DNA of 64,000 nucleotides from Pedobacter antarcticus (GTDB lineage: Bacteria > Bacteroidota > Bacteroidia > Sphingobacteriales > Sphingobacteriaceae): the NCBI RefSeq assembly GCF_900112985.1, contig NZ_FONS01000010.1, positions 62,001 through 126,000 of the forward strand, given 5' to 3'. Shown one piece after another: positions 35,901 through 43,896 of this stretch. The notes under the pieces are model-generated. The model saw only the letters and a program-made list of their open reading frames with translations. It searched no databases and had not been told where the DNA came from. Within the stretch, counting starts at the first letter, position 1; each line of letters starts with the position of its first letter. The position numbers and the translations under genes were made by a program.

Positions 35901-38802
35901 AAACTCGGTTTTTTTCTATAAAAGCCCAAATAATACCAATACTTCTTTTTACCTTCTTACTTCGTCTTTAGAAGAAGAAGAACTTGAGCACTTTAGAAAA
36001 TATGTTTGGAATAAGAACGATGCGGACATAATTTTCTATTATTCTGCTCAAGCTGACAAAGTAAAAATATTATATGCCAAATATTCTCCTAAAGTTTCAA
36101 ATAGCGATAGTGTTTTAGAGGTCTTTTCAACCACCTCAAAAGATTTGAATAAGATTGATGAAATAAAGAAATGGCAATTTGACAGTGGTGCATTTTGGTT
36201 AAATTATAAAGAGTTTCTAGCTAAATCCAAATACAAAGGAATAGATAAAGAATTAGTTGCAACATTGAGCGAATTAAAAGAGCAATTAAGCAATCTTTTA
36301 ATCCAATCAATTTCTGATGATAGTGATAGAAATGTAATAGTACAGGCATTAATTGACCGAACACTTTACATTAAGTATTTAGAGGATAAACACATTATTA
36401 ACTCTTATTTTTATGGATATTATTTTCAAGACAAAACACTTAATTACAGGGTTTTATTAGAAAATGAATCAAAAAAGGAAATTAATGAATTATACAGTCA
36501 CATTCACGAAATATTCAATAATTCGCTTTTTGATACGCCAAAAATAAATGAGAAATATTTAACAACGGATGTTTGTAATCTTATTTCCAGCTCTTTCCAG
36601 TCAAACCTAAAGAGTGGTCAGTTAAGATTATTTGATTTTAAGTTTGATGTTTTACCAATTGAGTTTATAAGTTATACATATGAAGTTTTTCTGTCTGAAA
36701 AGCAGAGAGACAACGGTATATTTTATACTCCCAAAAAGTTAGCGCAACTAATCGTAGATGATGTAATCAAGCAAGATAAAATAGGCTCTATTTTAGACCC
36801 TTCAAGTGGTTCTGGAATGTTTCTGATTACAGGATATCAAAAGCTTTTGGAAATAGCTCGAAAACAGAATTTAGAGCCTGAAGATAATATTGATAAAATT
36901 AGGTTTAGGACAAAACTATTGTCTGACAACATATTTGGTATAGAAAAAGAACCAACAGCACAAAGATTTACTATTTTTTCTCTTTCATTACAGATTTTTG
37001 AAGGAATTAATCCTTCAGACATTAAGGAGTTTATCACTAACGAATTAGAACAAAAAAATGAAATTAACTTATTTAATGAATTTAATTTTTATCAAAACAT
37101 CATTTGTCAGAATACTTTAGATATAGAAAAAAAAGCATTCGAATCTAAGAAATTCAAATACATTATAGGAAATCCTCCATTTGTAAGAAAAGAGGTAAGT
37201 GAAGATGCCAAATACTTCACAAATAACTATGAATTGAATGCTTCAGGAAAAAAAATAATTGCCAAAGATGTTATTGACGGTTATCAGATTTCCCAATGCT
37301 TTCTATTGAAAATTAAAGAATGGAGTGATGAAAGCACAAGATTAGGATTTATATCAAATAGTTCTAATTTTTACAATGAAGCAACTAAATTCCAAGATTT
37401 CTTTTATTCCGCTTATGGAATTGAAAAAATATATGAGTTATCAAGAGTAAAAAAGATATTGTTTGAAAAAGCACAAGAAAGTGTTATAGCAATTGTTTTC
37501 ACAAATATCTTCCAAAACAATATTATTGATTACTATCCTGTGGATTTAGGATTGTTTTCTGAAAAACCGTTTGAGCTATTAATTATCCAAGAAGATAAAG
37601 TCATTGAAATTGCTCAAAGTGAGTTTATACAGAGAGAGATTAGGCTAAGAGACTTTCTTGTCGGAAATGAATATGACAATATTTTAGTATCAAATTTGGG
37701 GGCTAATTTAAAATTGAAGGATTTTTATTGTTCAATAGGAAGAGGTTTTCAAATTTGGGGTGAAACGGCTAGAAAGAAAGAATATGGTATAACAAAAAAG
37801 GTCTGGAGCAAACTTAAAGTAGTAGAAAAAGAAACTTATTTACAAAAATTCATTAACAAATGCTTTAGTGATTATTCAACGACTATCTATGACAAGCCGT
37901 ATATTAAACCCTCTAACCTAAAACCTTTTATTAAATTACCTAGTAAAAAGTTTATTAGTGACCTAAGTAATTTTGAAAGGCCTATTAAAAACAGCGATGT
38001 TTATTTAGGAAAGAAATTAATGTTTACTCGAATCGGAAGTAAATTGAATTGTGTTTATTCTGAGGGAAATGACTATTTTGATTTTTCTGTCTATACAATA
38101 AAATTGAAAAATGAACAGAGCTATTACTTATTTCAAGCGATTTTAAACTCTCATATCGTACAGTATTATTTAGATTTCTACTTTAGAAAGAGGATTCTTG
38201 ATTCGTATTCAAGAATAGGTAATGATGATATTTTAAATATTCCAATACCAAAAGAATTGAACTCAAAGTTAGAGTCTGAAATTTCTGATTTAAGCAAGCA
38301 TTTGTCTGAAGGTAAGTTTGAATATTCAGATAAGGAACTAAAACTAAATGAACTAATTTTCGACTTATACGAACTGTCATATTGGGAAAAGCAGAGGGTT
38401 AAAGATTACTTTTTACCTAAGGCGAAGATTGGAAGGAAGAAAAAGGCTTTAGATAGTTATAAAAACATATTAAAAAAGATAATAGGATTTTATTTTGAAT
38501 GCGCTGTAAATATAGATGAAGCTCTTGTAGGGTTCAATTTGATTGTTGTAAAAATCTCATTTGGTAATAGTTCCATTAGTCCGCAAGCTGACAAAACTAA
38601 AAAGTTTTTACTAAACGAGATTTTTGAGCAAAATCCTAACGCCAATTTTTTAGCAAATCAAGAAAAGATCTTTGGGAAAGATTGTGTATATATTATTAAA
38701 GATGACAGAAATATAAACTGGACGGAAACAAAAGCTTTTGAAGATGGGCAAGATATTTTAAAACACCTAATACCAAATGAGAATGGAGAGAGAATACATT
38801 AG
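35869..38802 (+). CDS. Eco57I-type adenine-N6 DNA methyltransferase, probably 5' frameshifted
   Basis: A 977-residue N6-adenine methyltransferase. Residues 280-316 hold GIFYTPKKLAQLIVDDV and the SAM-binding motif ILDPSSGSGMFL (motif I, 310-316). The catalytic motif IV is NPPFV at 435-439. A target-recognition region resembling TaqI-type specificity domains follows (about 640-800, with SRIGNDDILNIPIP). The N-terminal 250 residues show no D-(E)xK nuclease motif, unlike most type IIG fusions. The TTG at 35869 is only the longest start in this frame; the natural start is probably ATG 35802 before a one-base insertion. The stop overlaps the nuclease-like gene by 26 bases. Confidence 0.85.
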   Translation: MILSQKLLYLKNSVFFYKSPNNTNTSFYLLTSSLEEEELEHFRKYVWNKNDADIIFYYSAQADKVKILYAKYSPKVSNSDSVLEVFSTTSKDLNKIDEIKKWQFDSGAFWLNYKEFLAKSKYKGIDKELVATLSELKEQLSNLLIQSISDDSDRNVIVQALIDRTLYIKYLEDKHIINSYFYGYYFQDKTLNYRVLLENESKKEINELYSHIHEIFNNSLFDTPKINEKYLTTDVCNLISSSFQSNLKSGQLRLFDFKFDVLPIEFISYTYEVFLSEKQRDNGIFYTPKKLAQLIVDDVIKQDKIGSILDPSSGSGMFLITGYQKLLEIARKQNLEPEDNIDKIRFRTKLLSDNIFGIEKEPTAQRFTIFSLSLQIFEGINPSDIKEFITNELEQKNEINLFNEFNFYQNIICQNTLDIEKKAFESKKFKYIIGNPPFVRKEVSEDAKYFTNNYELNASGKKIIAKDVIDGYQISQCFLLKIKEWSDESTRLGFISNSSNFYNEATKFQDFFYSAYGIEKIYELSRVKKILFEKAQESVIAIVFTNIFQNNIIDYYPVDLGLFSEKPFELLIIQEDKVIEIAQSEFIQREIRLRDFLVGNEYDNILVSNLGANLKLKDFYCSIGRGFQIWGETARKKEYGITKKVWSKLKVVEKETYLQKFINKCFSDYSTTIYDKPYIKPSNLKPFIKLPSKKFISDLSNFERPIKNSDVYLGKKLMFTRIGSKLNCVYSEGNDYFDFSVYTIKLKNEQSYYLFQAILNSHIVQYYLDFYFRKRILDSYSRIGNDDILNIPIPKELNSKLESEISDLSKHLSEGKFEYSDKELKLNELIFDLYELSYWEKQRVKDYFLPKAKIGRKKKALDSYKNILKKIIGFYFECAVNIDEALVGFNLIVVKISFGNSSISPQADKTKKFLLNEIFEQNPNANFLANQEKIFGKDCVYIIKDDRNINWTETKAFEDGQDILKHLIPNENGERIH

Positions 38803-39502
38803 GACTGAGAAGCCTGCTCCATTACCATTTGATACTCGTCAACTAAAGACTTTAGATGATGTGTTTTGGAAAAAATGGATATTTTATCATTTGTTATCTT
38901 TCTACAAGAATTATGATAATGAAGAATTAAAAGAAAAGATAGAAGCTGAGAGGAAGAATAAACCTGCAAGAATAGAACGAGAAATTGCAAAATTTATTCG
39001 CCTGAAATTAAAAGCAAACTGGGAATTTGGACTAAATTTTTCTGTAAAGGGAGAAGAAACGAATGATGAGAATGTAGAAGGAAACTATGATATTACCATT
39101 CATAACACATATTGGAAAAACAAAGATTTTTTCTTTGAGTGTAAAAACTTAGACGGTAGTCAGGATTTGGTAAATAAATATGTATGCTGTAATACATACA
39201 AAAAGGATAGTAATGGTGAGAATATTTTTGACGGCGGGGTTTTAAGATACTTCAATGGAAAATACGCCCAAAATTCAAATTTTGGGGGAATGATTGGCTT
39301 CATATTGACAGGAGATATTCCTCCCATTAAGAATAACCTTGTCACAAGGCTGAAAGAAAAACTACATACTACTCCCGAAGGCGATTTAATAAAAGTTACA
39401 GATAACTCTATCGAAGAAAATAGTTTTACATTTGATAGCTTACATAAACGATTTGATAAGGAATTTATCATACATCATCTTTTATTTGACTTTTCAAAAT
39501 AA
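38777..39502 (+). CDS. Putative PD-(D/E)XK restriction nuclease paired with the methyltransferase
   Basis: A 241-residue soluble protein. Its core GNYDITIHN (D105) followed by DFFFECKNL (E121-x-K123) fits the PD-(D/E)XK nuclease pattern. A helix with IEREIAKFI (about 66-74) precedes it, as in such folds. Downstream, GGVLRYFNGKYAQNSNFGGM resembles the helical part of some Bacteroidota restriction nucleases. It overlaps the methyltransferase by 26 bases, so the two are translationally linked. I infer that it is the cutting subunit of a two-gene restriction system. The family name is not certain. Both are far more AT-rich than neighbouring housekeeping genes. Confidence 0.6.
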   Translation: MRMEREYIRTEKPAPLPFDTRQLKTLDDVFWKKWIFYHLLSFYKNYDNEELKEKIEAERKNKPARIEREIAKFIRLKLKANWEFGLNFSVKGEETNDENVEGNYDITIHNTYWKNKDFFFECKNLDGSQDLVNKYVCCNTYKKDSNGENIFDGGVLRYFNGKYAQNSNFGGMIGFILTGDIPPIKNNLVTRLKEKLHTTPEGDLIKVTDNSIEENSFTFDSLHKRFDKEFIIHHLLFDFSK

Positions 39503-39523
39503 AGGGATATTGAACGGAATTGT

Positions 39524-40860
39524 TTAATCGCTTTCAATATTTGCCAACCTCTCCAAATCCTCCAAAAAGTGGTTCGAGATTTGTTCCGTTTGGGCTACCA
39601 TAGTGGGCAAATCAGATTTTTGTTTGGTTCGCCCCTTTTTTGCCCTCAAAAACTGCCTTTAAAGTGCCTAGAACGCGTACAGCCTCATTCATTCGAACAG
39701 TTCGATGTTGTGTTCCGTCAAAAGTGAGTTTTTGGGGATAGATCGAACTAATTAATCGTCTTTTTCCTTCAGAATCTGCCTCTATATATGTTTCATGAAG
39801 GTTTTTGAGCAACCCAATCGCTTTTCCGATTAATTCGCCAATATTCTCTTTTCCCCTGGATAAATCGATGAGTCTATTTTCAAGAATAAGGATTTTTCTT
39901 TTTCACAGTCTGATTTTATTTTCCTGTACTCAAAATCAAGAATTACATCATTGAGCATCTTGTCCCTAGCCTTAGAAATTCTATTATTAAACTCCTCCAG
40001 CTGTTTTTTACATTTGATAATTCATTATTATCTTCACTTGAAAAAGCTTGATAAACCTGTTTCAAAATCATAACATACGCCTCATGCAACAGTGGATCTA
40101 TAGTATATTTTTTTTAATTTCTCCACAAAAAGCTTATTGACTTTTTTAGCGTTATATCTTACACCACATTTCGAAAAGCAATGGTAATAGTGATAGTGCT
40201 TGCTGTAACCTTTTGAAGCACTACCTGAGAGCATTTAGCCGCACCTTGGACATATCAGAAAGCCACGCAAGGGAAGCGCATCAGGAGAAGATATAGTCGT
40301 CTTTTTTGGTTTGTTTCTGCCGTTCAAAACATCCATGGCTTTATAATAGATTCTTTCCGAAACTATCGCTTTATGTTGCCCCATAACAGTATGAGCTTCT
40401 TCCTCTTTATATTTTGCAATTGGTATCCTACCGCAGTAAATAGGATTTCTAATAATCTGCCAAAAATTTTTTCTACCTGTCTTCAGCCCTTTATCCGATG
40501 CTGCCTTCCAGATTTGATCAATGAACCACTTTCCCGTGGACAATTCGTCATATACCCACTTCATTATTGACGCTTGGGGCTCTACAGGACAAATATACTT
40601 TCCGCCCGTCTTCGGTTACTTTGTTAGTATAGCCTATGGGCGCAGGCCCCATCCATCGCCCTTCTTTCCTTGCTCTTCTCATTCCATGAAAAGTATTGAG
40701 CGCTCTTCTATCGTTCTCAACCTCTGGAGCTGCGAGATAGAAAGCCAACATCATTTTATTTTCAGGAATAGAGATATCAAGAGGCTGCTCAATGGGCTGA
40801 GGCTCTATACCGAGATCAGCCAATAATTTTTGCCATGCGGGCCGCACAAAGCTTTTCAAA
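39524..40860 (-). pseudogene. Large serine recombinase, multiply disrupted
   Basis: On the minus strand the order is: the end of a resolvase-type catalytic domain (IEQPLDISIPENKMMLAFYL, then APEVENDRRALNTF), the recombinase domain (GKWFIDQIWKAASDKGLKTG), a zinc ribbon (GFLICPRCG, then a stop, then SGSASKGYSKHYHYYHCFSK and CGVRYNAKK) and a C-terminal tail. The catalytic serine region is missing. Frame changes occur near 40600, and stops or shifts follow at about 40235, near 40000 and near 39620. It is a dead integrase of an integrative or mobilisable element. It is convergent with the nuclease-like gene. Confidence 0.85.
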
Positions 40861-40874
40861 AAAATCTTAACTTT

Positions 40875-40904
40875 AATACCGTTACGTATAATACCGTTAC
40901 GTAC
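40875..40904. repeat. Two tandem 15-bp copies upstream of the VOC gene
   Basis: AATACCGTTACGTAT and AATACCGTTACGTAC are direct, back-to-back copies. They end 21 bases before the VOC ATG and have the look of an operator doublet or a duplicated promoter segment. Confidence 0.6.
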
Positions 40905-40925
40905 AATCAAGTCAAAATTTACATC

Positions 40926-41375
40926 ATGAACATAAAGTATGCGCATACCAACATTATAACAAAGGATTGGAAGGAACTTGCACGTTTCTATGAAATCGTG
41001 TTTAATTGCATAGCGATTCCACCTATACGAAACTATCAAGGGGAGTGGCTTGAAAAAGGCACCGGCGTCTTTAACGCGAATTTACAAGGGGTACAATTAC
41101 GGCTACCTGGCTATGGGGATAATGGACCCACATTAGAAATCTATCAGTATTCAGAAATGATTAATGCTGAAAGACACCTAGCCAATCAAAAAGGATTTGG
41201 ACATATCGCATTTAAGGTAGAGGATATTGCGGGGGTTTTAGCAATAGCATTAAAGAATGGAGCATCGAAAATTGGAGAGCTAAGCGAACATCATTTTGAT
41301 AATATCGGTGTATTTAGGTTTATTTACATCTCAGACCCGGACGGGAATATAATAGAACTCCTAAACTGGAGTTGA
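40926..41375 (+). CDS. VOC-family (glyoxalase/bleomycin-resistance-like) protein
   Basis: A 149-residue vicinal-oxygen-chelate protein with two beta-alpha-beta-beta-beta modules. Recognisable parts are HTNIITKDWKELARFYEIVF in the first and GFGHIAFKVEDIAGVLAIAL, then ISDPDGNIIELLNW, in the second. Metal ligands likely include H7 of the first module and E144 of the last strand. Members include lyases, dioxygenases and resistance proteins; the substrate is unknown. I chose ATG 40926 over an in-frame upstream start that would run through the 15-bp repeats. Confidence 0.85.
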   Translation: MNIKYAHTNIITKDWKELARFYEIVFNCIAIPPIRNYQGEWLEKGTGVFNANLQGVQLRLPGYGDNGPTLEIYQYSEMINAERHLANQKGFGHIAFKVEDIAGVLAIALKNGASKIGELSEHHFDNIGVFRFIYISDPDGNIIELLNWS

Positions 41376-41653
41376 TATTAATTTCGTAGTAGATATATAT
41401 GTAAAGTACAATAAATAAATTTGAAAAATTGTCTTTCAGAAAAGTGGTATACTTACCAATTTTTGATCTATTTACAATTTATGGTAGTTACCTGATCAAA
41501 CACCGATTACTTACCGCCAATAAACCAAGAATTATATCTAATTCAAAATGAGTAAATTTATAACTGAAAGATCACACCATACATACAAAGCAACCAATAC
41601 TGCCTTTAATATAGAGTAATACTCATTATCACCCAAAATTCGTATAAATAAAA
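41376..41653. other. Gene-free, AT-rich spacer
   Basis: About 280 bases between the VOC gene and the inverted repeat at 41654-41723. I see no reading frame of interest, terminator or recognisable mobile-element end in it. It forms the edge between the AT-rich accessory block and the GDPD locus. Confidence 0.5.
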
Positions 41654-41723
41654 AGGCTGTACCATATTGTTGTGAACCGATTTTTTGTCAAAATTTGGGT
41701 TCACTTCATTTCTGGTACAGCCT
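41654..41723 (-). terminator. Long imperfect inverted repeat, probable terminator of the organophosphate locus
   Basis: The arms AGGCTGTACCA and TGGTACAGCCT (11 bp, perfect) and an inner pair GTGAACC/GGTTCAC form a 70-base structure. On the minus strand it is followed by TTTTTATTTAT. It begins about 24 bases past the GDPD stop, so it fits an intrinsic terminator. A small non-autonomous transposon (MITE) is the alternative. Confidence 0.6.
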
Positions 41724-41746
41724 CTTCATTAACTAAATTCTGAGTA

Positions 41747-42583
41747 TTAATGGATCGGCACTTTTACACGTCTACGCAGATTATTCTGTTTTAAATATTT
41801 GATTAAGGCTTCGGGGTGGTCAGTCTGGACGCCCTGAACTCCTTTATTTATAGCAGTGTTCCAGCTTACCAGATCTTCTTCAGATGCCTGCACATCCAAA
41901 AATACGGATAGCCCGTTCTCTCTCATAGCAAAAAGAAGAGACTGATACGGAAGATTGTCAGTAGCTGCTAAAGGCATTTCGGCAAGATAGGAAGCAAGCT
42001 CTCCTTCTGTGCGTATATACTTTGGCAATCCAGACATCAACGGCATTTTTGGAGCTGCTCTCCGCCAGGATTTATACTGTTCTGCCGTATTGATATAAAC
42101 AAGTACCTGAGCCTCCATTCCCGCAGCTCTGATTTCCCGGTATGCCTGCACTGCATCAGCATCCTTAAAATCCAGGTAAACATTAACACGGTTTTTACAA
42201 ATGCGCAAAGCATCCTCAAAAAGCGGTAACTTATGAATATGGCCGTCTTTAGCAATCAAGGTTAGTCTCTTTACTTCATCCAGGTTCAAATCCTGAATCC
42301 GCCCCTTACCACTTGTCGTCCGATCTACCATCTCATTATGAATTAAAACAAGGTGGCCATCACGGGTTGTACGAAGATCCATTTCAACATAATCCACTCC
42401 GAGTTCAATAGCTTCCTGAATTGCCGCTATACTATTTTCGGGTTTTACAAGATGGCTTCCTCTGTGGGCTATCACGATAAAGTTGTTCTTACTTTTGGGA
42501 AGTGTCATAGTTTTGTGCTGCCCGGACGTTGCAAATACAGAACAACAGCATATTAACGTAAGCAGGTTTACCTTATACTTCAT
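41747..42583 (-). CDS. Exported glycerophosphodiester phosphodiesterase
   Basis: A 278-residue GDPD-family enzyme with a signal peptide (about 1-21). The catalytic residues are present: H40 and R41 in AHRGS, E49 in KPENS, E67 and D69 in VEMDL and H82 in IHNE. The metal is probably Ca2+ or Mg2+. It would hydrolyse phospholipid head groups such as glycerophosphocholine to glycerol 3-phosphate plus alcohol in the periplasm. It follows the phosphatase gene by 10 bases on the same strand and closes the SusCD locus. Confidence 0.92.
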   Translation of the reverse strand: MKYKVNLLTLICCCSVFATSGQHKTMTLPKSKNNFIVIAHRGSHLVKPENSIAAIQEAIELGVDYVEMDLRTTRDGHLVLIHNEMVDRTTSGKGRIQDLNLDEVKRLTLIAKDGHIHKLPLFEDALRICKNRVNVYLDFKDADAVQAYREIRAAGMEAQVLVYINTAEQYKSWRRAAPKMPLMSGLPKYIRTEGELASYLAEMPLAATDNLPYQSLLFAMRENGLSVFLDVQASEEDLVSWNTAINKGVQGVQTDHPEALIKYLKQNNLRRRVKVPIH

Positions 42584-42593
42584 TAGTCTATTA

Positions 42594-43880
42594 TTATTGC
42601 TTTGCAGCAGGGTTCATATCAGTAAATTCCGCTGCAGTTTCCCTGCTCGATTTTTTTAGGGAAAAGGCATCAAATAAGTCTCCCGAAGTTTTATAAGCTT
42701 CAAACTTCAGGTTTTTGCCGTCAATATGAATAACCTGAAAAAGCTGTGTGTTTTCCAAGGAAACATTCATCCATTTAGCACCATCTACTTTATACATTTT
42801 AGGACCGGCGACTGAAACCAGATATACCGGTCCGCTGGCTTCTCTGCCCGATAGTCCGCGGGGCAGATTTTGGCCTCTGCTGTAGGTATGGTCATGCCCT
42901 TGCAAAACCAGATCTATATGATATTTATCAAATAATGGTTTAAACCGCTCTCTGAATTCTTTGTTGTCCCTACTTTTGGCAGTGGAAAAGATAGGGTGGT
43001 GAAAAGTTATAACTGTCCACAGTTTTGTGTTTTCCTTCAAAACCTTTTCTAGCCACTCATACTGAACCTTTGCAGAAGCCTCGTCAAGGATTATCATTTG
43101 AGAATCCAATGAGATCACACGTAGATTCTGATAGTCTATATAATACACAGATTCCTCTAAACCTGCCGGTCCGTTTCCAGGCAACGTATATTGTACGCCC
43201 CAGTGAGGGTCCAGAATCAATTTCCTTTTGTCATCACGCACATATTCGTGATTCCCTGGAGAGGGCATACTTGGAACCATTCCATTGATAAATCCACCAC
43301 CATAATGCCATTCACCCCACTCCTTATCATTATTAGATCGGTTGATCAGATCACCTGTATGGATTATAAACCGCGCATTTGGCTCGTGGGAGAATGCTCT
43401 TCGGATTACGCGCGACCATTTTGAGCGGATATCATTCTGTGCATCACCTAGATAAATAAAAGAAAAGGGTTTGTCCCGGTCTGACGCTGTTGTAAACTGA
43501 AACCATTCACTCCAATAATCACCGGTGCCCACGCGGTAAGCGTACACCGTTCCAGGCTTAAGATTGTCAAAAGTAACATGGTGATACTTGGCAACAGCAT
43601 AGTTTTCGCCACCAGATAATAAACGTGAACTAGCATCATAAGTAGTAATAGCATCCTCCAAAGCCGGACTGGAATCTTCAGCTTTAATCTGTGCTTTAGA
43701 ACCCAGAATTGTAGTATCGGTGCGCCAGGTTACCGTCTGACTAAGGGAAGTACTGCCTTTCCAGGTTAAAATAACACGGTCCGGAAAAGGTTTTGGAGCG
43801 AAGTCCTGCGCCTGTATGTTAGTAAAAGCTGCAACGATAATTAGCGCAGTACTATATATATATTTATTTAAAATATTCAT
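42594..43880 (-). CDS. Exported purple-acid-phosphatase-like metallophosphoesterase
   Basis: A 428-residue protein with a signal peptide (1-24). An N-terminal fibronectin-like domain (about 35-130, with FDNLKPGTVYAYRVGTGDYW) precedes a calcineurin-like phosphoesterase domain. Metal-ligand motifs are GDAQ (145-148), GDLINR (176-181), GNHE (209-212), HHP (294-296) and GHDH (328-331). Such enzymes remove phosphate from monoesters. Paired with the GDPD, it could release phosphate from the glycerophosphodiester products. It follows SusD by 16 bases. Confidence 0.9.
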   Translation of the reverse strand: MNILNKYIYSTALIIVAAFTNIQAQDFAPKPFPDRVILTWKGSTSLSQTVTWRTDTTILGSKAQIKAEDSSPALEDAITTYDASSRLLSGGENYAVAKYHHVTFDNLKPGTVYAYRVGTGDYWSEWFQFTTASDRDKPFSFIYLGDAQNDIRSKWSRVIRRAFSHEPNARFIIHTGDLINRSNNDKEWGEWHYGGGFINGMVPSMPSPGNHEYVRDDKRKLILDPHWGVQYTLPGNGPAGLEESVYYIDYQNLRVISLDSQMIILDEASAKVQYEWLEKVLKENTKLWTVITFHHPIFSTAKSRDNKEFRERFKPLFDKYHIDLVLQGHDHTYSRGQNLPRGLSGREASGPVYLVSVAGPKMYKVDGAKWMNVSLENTQLFQVIHIDGKNLKFEAYKTSGDLFDAFSLKKSSRETAAEFTDMNPAAKQ

Positions 43881-43896
43881 CTTATAAGGTTTAAAA

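Noticed and set aside
40861..41039. N-terminal half of a protein joined to the serine recombinase remnant on the minus strand
   Set aside because: Residues before QKLLADLGIEPQ show no resolvase-type catalytic serine motif and overlap the VOC gene; I take the recombinase as truncated near 40860.
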